Source: Neoechinorhynchus agilis
Lineage: Eukaryota; Acanthocephala
Assembly: GCA_051530055.1 (NCBI GenBank)
Contig: CM121341.1
Span: 19,311,081 to 19,375,080 of the forward strand
Direction: 5' to 3'
DNA length: 64,000 bases
Part shown: piece by piece, positions 45,419 to 56,275 of the stretch
Numbering within the stretch: the stretch's first letter is position 1
Layout of the letters: each line of letters begins with the position of its first letter
Program-made: the position numbers and the translations under genes
The notes under the pieces: generated by a model
Seen by the model: only the letters and a program-made list of their open reading frames with translations
Databases searched by the model: none
Told to the model about the DNA's origin: nothing

Positions 45419-47995
45419 AAATTTATTCAACTTGAAAAAAATCCCGTCTCATGGAAAGAGTTCTTTGTTCGGAAAAACTAACGATCGAACCGACTGCTCC
45501 TTCGTCTGAACGTGAATACAAATATTGGAAGAAAACGTTTGACAACTTCGTAGCTGCATGTGGAAATCAATGTCCAGACAAACTTCAATGTTTGATACGT
45601 TTCGTCAGTCCAGACGTATATGAAATGATAGCGGACCAACCGATTTTGATAAGGCGATTGCGATCTTGGACAAAGCATACATTAGGGAGGCGAATTCAAT
45701 TTTTTCCAGACATGTGTTGGCTACGTAACAGCAGCAACCATCTCAGTCAATCGACGAGTTCGTCCGAGAACTAAACTGCATAAGCCGAAACTGTCAGTTA
45801 ACGGACGTGACCGCTGAGCAATACCGACTAGAACTCATTATCGATGCTTTTGTTAGTGGGATTTCATCCCCCATAATTCGTCAACGCCTTCTGGAACATC
45901 ATGCTCTAAGTTTGACCCAGGCGATCGGCATAGCGAAGTTTCTAGATACAGCTCAGCGAAACGCTGAAATTTATGACCGTCAAGCGCCGCCTATTGCAGC
46001 TTATGTCGAAGCTCCTCCATCGATTTCGCACCAGAAGCCTGAAACGGAGGATATGGAAATAGCTGCCGCTATAAAGTCAAAAAAGTGCTGGTTTTGCGGG
46101 TTTGATTTGCATCCAAGATCTCGTTGTCCTGCCAGAAAGTCTAAGTGTTCGAAATGCGGAAAAATAGGCCATTGGGGTAAAGTATGTCGATCCAAGCCCT
46201 TAGAAAAGCAGTCGGGGGACACCTCCGCTACTATGTTTCTATGTGCCACGACGAGCTTGCAGATCCAAACAATCGAATGTTCCTTATCGACGTGATCATT
46301 GAGGGACTACCATTATCTGCTATGATCGATACAGGTAGTTCGAGCAACTTTATTAGTGATAAGGTTGCCATGAATCTATGACTAAAAACGATTGCATCGG
46401 AAGGTATAGTCAAGCTGGCTGCAACAAGTCAACAGATTCGAATCAAAGGCAAATGTCTCGTCGACATTCTTGTGGAAAATCGAACTTATCATGCTGTCAA
46501 ATTCAGTGTGTTGTAGGACTTTTGTACGGACGTCATACTCGGTCTAGAATTTCAAGAACTCCACAGAAGCATTCGTTTTGTCTATAATGGTTCCAAAGAT
46601 GAATTGACAATCAAGCCCCTATCAGACTGTTGCAACTTGATCAAAGCTGATATGTTGGAAATCCCAATGTTTGACTCGATCCCTCGGAATATTAAGCCTG
46701 CTGTGACCAAATTGCGAATGATTAGCGTTGAAGACCGTTCGTTTATCGATGGTGAAATAAAAAGGTTACTTTATGCAGGCGTGATAGAACCTAGTCGATC
46801 ACCGTGGAGATAAAAGATTGTAGTCGTCAAAAACGACTCGAATTCAGGCAAGAAGCGATTAGTTATTGATTATTCGCAGACTATCAATAGATTTACTTCG
46901 TTAGACGCTTACCCATTGCCTAACCTTCACCAGCTTATTAATACCATCGCTCAATACCGCGTATTTTCGACCTTCGACTTAAAAAGTGCGTATCATCAAA
47001 TCGGCATACCTGCTTCCGAAAGACGGTACACCGCTTTCGAAGCGAATGGTAATCTTTACCAATTTACGCGTATACCTTTTGGCGTAAAACGGTGTCGCCG
47101 CATTTAGAAGGGCGATGGATAATATGATTAAGGAAGAGAATTTGAAGTGTACGATTTCATATTTAGGTAATGCTACTGTAGCAGGTAAATCACAGGAGGA
47201 ACATGACTCGAATGTAAAGCTCTTTAGGAAAGCTGTCGAGAAACGGAAGTTGTCTTTGAATCATTCTAAAACTATATTGTCGGTCCGATCTATCAATCTA
47301 ATGGGTTACAACATCTGCAATGGAAAGATTCGGTCCGATCCGCAAAGACTACGCCCATTATTTGAAATGCCTATTCCTTCTGATTCAAAAAGTCTTGCTC
47401 GAATGCTCGGAATGTTGGCCTATTACTCAAAGTGGATCCAGGACTTTTCGTCGAAAGCTCAAATAATCTATAAATGTAGTAAATTTCCGATGGAAACCGA
47501 TGAGATCAGAGTTCTCAAAGAATTGAAGGAAGAGTTGGGAAGCTTTGCGAGGCGATCGTCTTATGGCTCGTCACTTCCGTCCTGATTATTGTCTCCAGGT
47601 CGAGTATTATTACGCAATTTCGTGCGAAATAAAACAGAACCGCTGGTGCGAGAAGTTGAATTGATAAAAGCGAATTCAACACATGCAAGAATACAATATG
47701 AAGATGGTGCGGAAAGTTCAGTTTCGAACAAGGACCTTGCCAAACTTCCAGCACCCGATAGCACTAACGATAATCTCATCGAGTGTCCAGAAGAAGACAG
47801 TCGAAGACCGGGTTCCGGTGATCCAAAACGATTGCAAAACGGAAGTCCCACTAGAAGACAAAAAAACTGTACCACTGATTGCCGTACTGAGATATTCCCG
47901 AGTCAACCTTCTACGGGTGCCCCGGAACTCCGCAGATCTACACGAACACGACGAAGACCAGAACGATATCGGTGAAAACTCCAAGAGGGCGAGAA

Positions 47996-48121
47996 TGACG
48001 TAATAATTATACGCGACTAATTCTTCGTCGCCATAATTCAGCCGCTTACTAATCCGCCCGCACGTAATTATTCACACATACCGTTATTTTTCAAGTTGAA
48101 TAAAACTGTCTGTGTCCACCA
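47996..48121 (+). repeat. 3' LTR of the gypsy-type fossil
   Basis: Direct copy of the 5' LTR, with the same TG and CA ends. Followed at once by Penelope-like sequence. Confidence 0.9.
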
Positions 48122-49260
48122 CAGTGGTTACGCCTGGTCATGAATTTATTGAGACCCTTAGGGCCCATACTGAATTAATAGATCACCAAATGATCTCAGC
48201 CGATGTAGCCTCTCTATTCACTAAGATTCCAGTTAAAAAGGCCATTGATTTGGCTATCCCATTGCTTATGAATAATGATAAAGGCTGGAATCTTACCAGA
48301 TCAGACTGGAAAAAGCTTTTGGATTTCTGTACTAGGCAAAATAACTTTCAATTTGAAGACAGTCATTTTGATCAGGTGAATGGTTTATCAATGGGTAGTC
48401 CGATTGCTCCAGTCTTGGCTGAGATCTACCTGCGTCATTGGGAGAGTGATCGTGGCCTCCCATTCTTAGATGTTCTGGTTGAGCGGTATGAATATTTCAG
48501 AACAAAGGTTTTCCGGAAACCTCGCATTCCAAATCAACCAGTACCTTTAACATCATCACAGCCCAGTAAGTACAAAATTAGTAGAATGACGGCACTATTT
48601 AGAAGGGCGTTTAAATATTGCTCGAAGGATGAGTATTTGAAGTTGGAAATAAATTACTTAAAAAGCCTTTTTAAAAAGAGAGGTTATCCCTATAAATACA
48701 TCTCACGCTGCATTCAGAGCCTGAGTCACTGAAAAAGGAGGGTTGGTCAAAAGCCCGAAGAAATGGGATACATAAATATCCCATTTATTAGTGATACCTG
48801 GAATGACAGTCTGAATAGTCAGATTGTCCAAAAATATAATGGAAAAACATTGAGGCAGTGGCATACACGACAGAAGGAAAATTCCTCAATGCTGTCATAG
48901 GTTCTGCAAGAGCTGACCCACCAGTTGGTGTGATTTATAGCATACCATGTGAAGATTGTGCCAGATCCTATATAGGACAAACTAACAGTCTCTGCCGCAG
49001 AATCTATGGACATAGGTATGCACTGAGGAGAAATGATGCGAACTCAGCGATAGTCAATCATGTTGATGCAACGGGACACTCAATCAACACGTTCGTGTTA
49101 TCGGATAGCCGATTTTTATTAAACAATATGATACAATGGAAGGCAATAAGGCGGACTATGTACTCAAAATAAGTACTCCAATCACTTGAAAAACTTTCCT
49201 ACTCTTTTTAGACATCTTAAAGAAGACTCACAAGCGAGTCGAAATATTGACCCTTTTACT
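48122..49260 (+). mobile_element. Penelope-like element, RT and GIY-YIG part
   Basis: The + strand carries RT blocks (ISADVASLFTKIPVKKA, FEDSHFDQVNGLSMGSPI, GLPFLDVLVERYE, SLFKKRGYPYKYI). After an interruption comes a GIY-YIG endonuclease (GVIYSIPCEDCARSYIGQTN near 48925-48985). The order is Penelope-like. It is broken in a few places. The 5' part is missing where the LTR fossil lies. A hammerhead-like motif follows the coding part. Confidence 0.85.
49216..49249 (+). other. Hammerhead-like stem-loop motif
   Basis: CTTAAAGA, extra A, GACTC perfectly paired with GAGTC across ACAAGC, then GAAATATTG. It lies about 45 bases after the end of the GIY-YIG frame, i.e. in the 3' terminus of the Penelope-like element. 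Confidence 0.55.
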
Positions 49261-49329
49261 TTGAATAATTTAATAAATTTCGCCAAATCGGCGAAAAAAC
49301 ATGTATCGTTCGATTTTCACAAGCGTCGT

Positions 49330-49970
49330 TCTTCCAATTAATTTTCTTTTTAAAAATGTACTGCACTATGGCAATAATTTGCGAAACCAGCAGCCTATGC
49401 GACAGCAAATATGTGATGAGCACTTTCCGCGGAAGCAGTACGAGGATCTGCGTGTCTAACTCGAGGCCCTCAGATCCCATAACGTTCCTGAGAGCAGTAA
49501 AGCAGCGGGACCCCCCCTGCCGATTGCTATTCGCGATTTGCATTGACGAGGCACTGCATGAGGTTCGCAATCTTCATCTAGGTTCTCAACTCAAAGGAGT
49601 TATTTGTTTATCGCATTTAGTTTATGCATACGATTTCCTCCTTATTGCTGATGATTACGCGAACCTTTAAAAAAATCATTGACATTCTTCAAGTTAAGCT
49701 CAGAGAGAACATGCTCTTCTTGAGTTCAGAGATATGTCTAACATATCGGCAAAGCTTTAGAGGCGGGAAGCTGGTGGTGGGCAGAGAGTCCGGTATCCGC
49801 ATCAACGGAGTCGCACTCAAAGCATCTAGGCGGCACACCTGGAAAACCTTTTTGCCGTTGTTAGGAGCGCCTTTGTGTCGCTCACACAAGCAGCGCACTT
49901 ATTGAATGATTACGTGGTGCCATCCCTGTTGGCTAAGCTCGGAACCTCATGGGATATAACGTCAACGAAC
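49330..49970 (+). mobile_element. R2/NeSL-like RT fragment
   Basis: The + strand encodes a decayed RT core: FLRAVKQRDPPCRLLFAICI resembles GVKQGDPLSPLLFNICIDE, followed by DEALHEV and HLVYAYDFLLIADD (the YADD box changed). Only about 200 residues remain. The fragment ends where the RTE-like element begins. Confidence 0.55.
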
Positions 49971-52900
49971 TTGTATTGTATTTGTATTGTATGCAACGGT
50001 ACTTTTCTACGTTGCGCCGTAGGTATAAGCCCGTCAGATAGAATTAGACTCCGCAAGAGATCTAAAATACACGACAGCAGTCCTGTTATGCGGGCAATTC
50101 GCGTCTCTTAAAATCAGGTCATCGTATGTACGACAGTTCCCTTTGCCTTTACGATACAATGTCGTTGGCTTCCAGAAAAGGAACTGTTGCACGACCTGTG
50201 GGCAAGGTGCCTCGGACCGAATTATATTGCCCGTGAACTGCAGTCGTCTGCGGCGCAAATATTCACTATGCGGTTGGACTCCGGCTCTCTTATACAATGC
50301 TTTGTTGGTCACTTTACTGACCATCTGAGCTTGAATGCCGCACGTAAGAGAGATGAATGATTTTGGTCCAACTACCTCGTCGTCGTTAGTGACAGTGTCC
50401 AGGTCTCTGCATTTTAGTAGAGAATGCTCTCAATTAGAGTCCTGAACAGCTTCGAACGGAGTTCATCTGGCAGACTCACTGTCAAACAGTGGCTTAAGTT
50501 CCCCCATTGCTCTCCAAGCTATAGCTCTCCGTCGGCTGACATCCGCACTCACCTCAGGAACGACAGCTCCCAGATAGACATACCGCTCTATCTGTTTTAA
50601 TTGCTCAGCGCCGTTCGGCCCTTCGCCAGAGACTGTATGCGCGACATGCGGAATCGTCTTTTTCGAGTTGATGGTCATACCAATCATACTCGCCCTCTCG
50701 CACAGTCTATTTAGCATGCGTTGAGCTCCTTCGACTGTTGAGGACATCAATACGATGTCGTCGGCATATGCCATGTAGGAGGCGTGTATCTCAGGATACC
50801 TGCGACCTCTTTTCCTCAACAGAAGAAATCCATCTTCATCATTCGGTAGTGCCCATCTCATTACCCAATCAAGCACCAAGATGAAGAGGAAATGAGCCAA
50901 TGTGTCGCCCTGCAAAGTACCTGAAGTGGTGGAAAAGTATTCTGTCAAACCGTCAGTTGCCTTGACGGCGGACCTTGTGTTATTATATAATGCCACAACG
51001 TATGTGAAAAGGATCGGCAACACTCCATACTCGTTTAAGATACCGCCAATCATCGTTCGATTTACTGAATCGAAAGCTCGACGGAAATCAACAAATACTA
51101 GCGTCACATCCGTTTGATGAATTCGTGCCTCCTCGAGGATCCTCCTCAAAGCCAATATGTGCTCTGTGCTGCCTCGACCTTCCCTGAAGCCGTTCTGTTC
51201 AATTCTTAGAAACGGTTCGAGGATTGGCTGAATTCGGCGTCTCAAAATGCCGCTGAAAAGTTTTGCCGTGTTGGACATCAAGGACATACCTCTGTAGTCT
51301 TCCACCTTTGTTGAGCAGCATTTCTTGGGAATCATTGTTAAATGCGTCGTTTGCCAGATTTGAGGTACTGAGCCACAATTCATTATGCCATTCATTATCG
51401 GTATGATCTTTTTGGCAATAGATTCAAATCTCAGTACCTCTGCTATTATCCCAACTGGGCCTGATGCACGTCGCGCACGCATCATTTTCGTCGCAGCAAT
51501 CGCTTCCTTCACGGAAAATGGTCCAGTGAAGTATGCCTCAGTGCTTGGGACGATTGTGCTTTTTGGAAGTGCAGGACTCACTTCCAAAGACGATAATGGC
51601 GAATTGAGAATTTCCGCAAAATAATTTGCGATTCTCTTTTTTCTCATTTCCAGGGAGGGACCTTCAATCAAAGTTGGCTGTCTTTGGGATCTTCCTGTGA
51701 GAGTGTTTATCGCTCTCCATGCTAAGGAGGTACGAACAAAACCTTCCTTATATGCGATCCCGTGAACTGCATAATCTATCGAAGCCTTTTGCTTTTCATT
51801 ATATAGGTTGGCAAGTTCAAGACTTGCAATGCGAGTCTCAGGTCGTTTTCCTCTTTTTCTTATAGTTTTTATCTGCTCAGCCATTGCCATAAATTCACAT
51901 TCCTCCTGCCATATAACCTTTGCAGCTTTTATACGCCTCATTTTTGGGAGGGTTTTCTCGGCCGCTTCGGTCACTACGTCGCAGATTGACTTGTAATAAA
52001 AATCAATATCCGTTTCAGCAGCTGGCATCGAGCTCAGTTGATTCTCTAGTTCCATATCGAACTCTTTCCTCTTCTCCTCATTAGCGAGGGCGCCATAGAA
52101 CGGACGTGGAGGATGCTAAGGCGTACGGAACAACGAGTCACTCATGCTCAACTGACACATCACCAACTTGTGGTCGGTTGGCAGCCCATCAACTGTAAAT
52201 GTGTCAGCGTTTTTGACCCGACATTTTTTCCCTACGTCTCAACAATATATTATCAAGCTGAGCTAAGCGTCTCTTGGGATTTTTTCCCATGGCATGTTTG
52301 GACGGATTCTTTTGACCCATAAACGTCGCCAAACGCCACGGACGCTTCCGGAATAAAGTGTTAGCAGACACGAGATCATGCCGCTCCAGCGCCTCAACCA
52401 AGTACCGGCTGTTCCGATTCTCGCCTTTCAACACATATAGCGATCTTTCGGAATGCGGTAATATCGTGTTGAAGTCACCGGCTATTAGGAGGGTGTCTCT
52501 GTTTGGTACATCATCTAATGTTTCGGCTAGATTTCTATAAAATCCTTCAAGCGCCTCTTCATCCGACGAGGAGGTCGGTGAATATACACCAAAAGCATAA
52601 AGATTTCTCGACCGAAGCTTTATGCTGGCACGAAGGATTCGGCCAGTTATAATACTGCATAGTGCTGAGTTTCGGAGGCGAGGTGATAAACAAACGCCTA
52701 CACATCCATTTCCTCGACTGTCCGCAGATAGGTAAGATAATGACCAGCCTCCTCCTAAATCCTCCTGATTTACGTCGGAGTCAGACTGGCCTCTTATGCG
52801 CAATTCTTGTAAAAACACAAGATCCACTCTGGCGTCCCTTGCCAATTTGGCCAGGGTTCCCCTACGCCATTGCGCTCGCCGACTCCTACAATTCAAGGAT

Positions 52901-53257
52901 CCGATTCGTAGTCCTCTTCTATCTGAAATAGCTAGGCCAAAGGGCTCACGGCTGTCAGCGCCACCTGAACAGTCCGTACACACCACGGTGATGTGCTTCG
53001 ACTGACGCTTTCGTTGCCTCCGGCGACAGTTTCGCTCATTTCGACGCTCAAGTCGTCGGCGAGAGCTACGACGCCCTCGCTTTTTCCCGTTGCACTTTTG
53101 GATTTTGTTGCTCCCGTTCGCTGCCGCATCACCAAGTGGAGCGGCACACCGACCCCGCGTTGACAGGCTACTTTCAGTAGCTGTCTGGCCGCCGGAGCTG
53201 CTTCTTTTAGGTGACCGACAAGAATCAGTAACATCAAGTCCGATCATCGTGAAAGAA
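49971..53257 (-). mobile_element. RTE-like LINE, nearly full length
   Basis: The minus strand encodes a very basic leader (KKRGRRSSRRRLERRNERN), an AP-like endonuclease (LRIGSLNCRSRRAQ, DLVFLQELRI, LLIAGDFNTI) in one frame from 53247 to 52204, and the RT in another from 52055 to 50463. The RT blocks are KVEDYRGMSLMSNTAKL, FVDFRRAFDSVNR, GTLQGDTLAHFLFILVLDW and YMAYADDIVLMSS. The typical C-terminus (ETWTLSPTATRQLD in the sister copy, KVTNKALYKRAGVQP here) runs to about 50034. The 3' end has two ATACAA-type repeats, as RTE elements end in short tandem repeats. It has at least two frame breaks. The 21.0 kb copy is its internally deleted relative. Confidence 0.88.
50463..52055 (-). pseudogene. 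RTE-like reverse transcriptase frame
   Basis: 530 residues open without interruption. RT motif A is FVDFRRAFDSVNR, motif B region GTLQGDTLAHFL, motif C YADDIVLM, so the catalytic aspartates are intact. It is separated from the endonuclease frame by a frame shift and stop near 52055-52210, and the C-terminal part is out of frame after about 50463. It acts, when intact, by target-primed reverse transcription. Confidence 0.85.
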
Positions 53258-53689
53258 TATCGAGGTCGTGAAAGAATTTGAAACGTATAGACGAGCTGTG
53301 GAGATCTAAATTGAAGAACCTCCTCAAGCTTCCGAGGAATCTCATCGATGGCGCATTTTATTTGCCACTCTCAAAAGTGGTCTTGGATTTAGAAGCCTAA
53401 ATTTTTGAACTAATGACGTTTTCGGAACGAGTAAACGGCGGACGTAACTATGACTGCGACTAAAAGAATTTTCGACTGGAGAGCGAACAGCACAAAATAT
53501 GGCTGAGACGGCTGCTGAAGGATCATTAAAAGTGTTCCACAATTTTATGGGCAGAATGAATACTTGCTACTGAGAGTCTTATCAAAATCAATTATTTATC
53601 CTAAATCAATCGTTTTACACAAATATACTTTTTAATGTAATTTTATAAGAAATAGAAGATACAATCAAGCAATAATTTTAAACTGATAA
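53258..53689. other. Stretch between the RTE element and the array
   Basis: About 430 bases. It contains scattered pieces similar to the repeat that follows (for example ACGAGTAAACGGCGGACGTA at 53416-53435). No gene. Confidence 0.4.
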
Positions 53690-54590
53690 CGAGTAATAGT
53701 ATTGTAAAAGTGACCATGTTTATATTTTATTACCTAATAAATGCGCTTGGTACACATGTTATGGATTAAACGTTTTTTCGATATGAACAAAGAAACAGCT
53801 CAAGCAGCAATAAAACACTGCACTCGATTTCTGTTTTCCTGTATGTTATTTGCTGAAAATCAGAAGATATTACATGAGCAGATGTTGAAATTTTTAAGCT
53901 TATGACGCCATGTTTTCGATATAGAAAACGAAAAGACTAAAGCACTGATAAAACAGTGTAGTCGATTTCTTTTTTCCTGTATGTAATTTGCTCAAAATCC
54001 GAACATATTGGATGATCACGTGTTTAAATTTGTAAAACTGATGACACCTTCTAAGCGAGTGAACGGCGGACGTAACTATGACTTTCTTACTGGTGAACGT
54101 GTTATGGATTCATCATGTTTTCCATTTACACAAGGAAAAGGCTCAAGCAGCAATAAAACACTGCACTCGATTTCTGCTTTCCTGTATATTATTTGCTGAA
54201 AATCAGAAGATATTGTATGAGACCGGGTTCAAATTTTTAAGCTGATGACGTCATGTTTTCGATGTAAGAAACGAAAAACAAAAGCACCAATAAAAACTGC
54301 AGTCGATTTCTTTTTTCCTGTATGTGATTTGCTCAAAATGAAAAGATATTGCGTGAGCACGTGCTCGTATTTTTTAAACAAATGACGTTTTTGAAACGAG
54401 TAAAAGGCGGACGTTAGTAATACTTCATGAATGGTAAACGCGTCATGGATAAAACATGTTTTCGATATAAACAACGAAAAAAAAATAAAGCAGAAATAAA
54501 ACACTGAACTCGATTGCTGTTGTCCTGTATGTTATTTGCTACAAAACAACAACAATGGAATATTCATCGCTGTAAAAGCGCGCAGTTAGT
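53690..54590. repeat. Degenerate 145-205 bp tandem repeat (about 5 copies)
   Basis: The phrase CGATTTCTGTTTTCCTGTAT, followed by a TATTTGCTCAAAA-type run, recurs near 53826, 53968, 54168, 54307 and 54510. Around it are ATGTTTTCGATATAAACAAC, a CACGTGTT-type box and GAGTAAACGGCGGACG. Two further copies lie inside every 3.1 kb unit (for example 55720-56010). It therefore looks like the older repeat from which part of the units was made. Confidence 0.85.
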
Positions 54591-54652
54591 TAAAAAAATT
54601 GCGCTTTGTTAAAAACAAGATACAAAGACGATATTTGAGAAGCAGTTAAAAG

Positions 54653-54862
54653 ATGGATAGATATACGGACCTCAGGATGTTCAGCAGATTGTTGCTTTGG
54701 AAGATGCAGGAACGGTTAGTTGTGCCCCGCATGATAGTGAACGGTTTTTTTCGTGTGATAGTGTCCTCCCAAAAAGTTCCGCATCTGAAAATTATGAAAA
54801 AATTACAAGAAGACCTACAAAAAAAGAAAATTTTGTCATGCGATAGCTGTAATCGGTGTTGA
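54653..54862 (+). other. Repeated 70-residue open frame
   Basis: The frame MDRYTDLRMFSRLLLWKMQE, ending CDSCNRC, is unchanged at 54653, 57770 and 60872. Identity is expected in a young array, so it is not proof of coding. The opposite strand is also open. Confidence 0.3.
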
Positions 54863-54864
54863 CG

Positions 54865-54895
<31 letters not shown>

Positions 54896-55018
54896 TAAAG
54901 TGAAGAAATTAATTTAAGCGCGGGTAAACGGTGGACGTTTCAAAATTGAGAAAATGCTTAGTCTTATGACTTAAGCAATGTAAATGTGTTGAACGGGGTT
55001 CAAAACCTGGGTATACAT

Positions 55019-55073
55019 GAGGGACTCCCTCCATCGGAGTCCCTCTCAAGGCAAAGCATAGGACAGGCTATGC
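55019..55073 (+). other. Two consecutive hairpins
   Basis: GAGGGACTCC pairs with GGAGTCCCTC (55019-55045, 10 bp, loop 7), then GCATAG pairs with CTATGC (55056-55073, loop 6). Both recur in unit 3; unit 2 has a G-T wobble in the first and loses the second. Possibly a structured transcript. Confidence 0.55.
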
Positions 55074-55256
55074 AAGGTGGTGCTTGACGGTGACGTCATT
55101 GATAGCTCTCTGAGCGCGACAGAAAAGCATATGGCATAAAAAGGGTTCATGCTGGTGTGACATAATTGAAAGCTCTATGAGCTGGGCCGAGAAGCGTGCG
55201 GTGCAAAAAGATTCATTTTAACTTAGCGATAATCACTCAGAAAATTGATTTATATT

Positions 55257-55290
55257 GAAAATTTTCGGCTTTTTCGTTGGCCTTCTTCAG
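55257..55290 (-). other. Hammerhead-like stem-loop motif (foldback left arm)
   Basis: On the minus strand: CTGAAGA, extra A, GGC paired with GCC around an AACGAAAAA-type loop, then GAAAATTTTC. The core CUGANGA is exact. Confidence 0.5.
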
Positions 55291-55357
55291 TCAGATCTAC
55301 AATGCTTGTAGGTTTTAAACTCGAATATTTAAAAACTTACAAGCATTGTAGATCTGA

Positions 55358-55391
55358 CTGAAGAAGGCCAACGAAAAGGCCGAAAATTTTC
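55358..55391 (+). other. Hammerhead-like stem-loop motif (foldback right arm)
   Basis: CTGAAGA, extra A, GGCC paired with GGCC across AACGAAAA, then GAAAATTTTC. Head-to-head with the copy at 55257-55290. Confidence 0.5.
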
Positions 55392-56011
55392 AATATAAAT
55401 CAATTTTCTGAGTGATTATCGCTAAGTTAAATTGAAACAATAATGATTAATTTCTTTACAAAAAGATTCATGTTGTTGACCTAATTGATAGCTCTCTGAG
55501 CGGGACAGAGAAGGATGGGGCATAAAAAGGGTTCATGCTGGTGTGACATAATTGAAAGCTCTATGAGCTGGTCCGAGTAGCCTGCGGTGCGAAAAGGTTC
55601 ACGTTGTTGACCTAATTGATAGCTCTCTGAGCACGGCAGAGAAGCGTGTGGCATTAACATATAGATGTCAATCAATCACTCAATTCATAATGGAAAACGA
55701 TTTATGGAATTCAAATGTTTTCGATATAAACAACGAAAAACTAAAACAGCAATAAAACACTGCAGTCGATTTCTGTTTTCCTGTATGTTGTTTGCTCAAA
55801 ATCAGAAAACATTGAAATAGCACGTGTTCTTATTTCTTAGCGGATGGCGTCATATTTTTATGCAAAAAACGAAAAAACTAAAGACGCAATAAAACACTGT
55901 AGTCGATTTCGGTTTCCTGTATTTTGTTTGCTCAAAATCGGAAGCTATTGCACTATCACGTGTTTTTATTTTTAAACTGATGATGATTTTGAAACGAGTA
56001 AACGGCGGAGG

Positions 56012-56275
56012 ATGCCAGGTGAGAGGCGGAAAACTTGCCGCCATTGCAATTATGAGAGTGAAACTTGCTTGCACGTATTGAATGGGCCCGAGTTCTCAGC
56101 GGACGCAATTGTTAAGCGGCACGACGATGTGCAGCGATGCTTTGTAACAGCAATAAATAAGTCGAACGAAGAAAGCGACACAAGTGCATCAGACAAATAT
56201 GTTGGTTTCACCGTCGAAAACGGCAACCACATATTCGACGACGAAGAAAAACCTTCACAAGCCAGATCTGCTTAG
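56012..56275 (+). other. LINE C-terminal zinc-finger fragment (unit 1)
   Basis: The frame begins MPGERRKTCRHCNYESETCL, then HVLN and KRHDDVQRC. The CxxC, HVL and RRHD-type spacing is that of the C-terminal zinc finger after the RT in R2-like LINE proteins. Repeated at 59115 and 62231. In each unit it precedes the LINE N-terminal part, so head-to-tail unit junctions join the LINE 3' end to the next 5' end. Confidence 0.6.

Larger units (their letters stand above)
45293..48121 (+). mobile_element. Ty3/gypsy-type LTR retrotransposon fossil
   Basis: A fossil with two 126-base LTRs (45293-45418 and 47996-48121; TG at the start, CA at the end). Parts in order: a gag-like region (about 45450-46200) with two zinc knuckles (CWFCGFDLHPRSRC and CSKCGKIGHWGKVC), a protease (MIDTGSSSNF near 46325), a reverse transcriptase (about 46600-47450, with RLVIDYSQTINRF and TFDLKSAYHQIGI) and a trace of integrase C-terminus (about 47590-47760). 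It is broken, with several breaks (about five or more). The LTRs differ at about four positions (3 per cent), so the insertion is fairly young. GTGGT is found just before the left LTR and two bases after the right one, a possible target duplication. It lies next to a Penelope-like fragment. Confidence 0.85.
55218..55430. repeat. Foldback element with 13 bp target duplication
   Basis: Arms 55218-55316 and 55332-55430 (99 bases each) are inverted copies with two mismatches; in unit 3 (about 61440-61650) they are perfect. CAAAAAGATTCAT stands on both sides (55204-55216 and 55459-55471), a likely 13 bp target-site duplication. Each arm carries a hammerhead-like motif. In unit 2 the right arm has lost that part. 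Confidence 0.88.
55080..55640 (+). repeat. 61-66 bp minisatellite, split by a foldback
   Basis: ATTGATAGCTCTCTGAG or ATTGAAAGCTCTATGAG occurs at 55096, 55157, 55484, 55550 and 55616. The foldback lies between copies two and three. Confidence 0.85.

Noticed and set aside
54646-54867. Minus-strand frame opposite the repeated 70-residue frame
   Set aside because: Both strands are open over the same span; nothing favours the minus strand.
55000-55020. tRNA-like GGGGTTCAAAACC
   Set aside because: It resembles a T-loop, but no acceptor stem, anticodon arm or A box fits around it.
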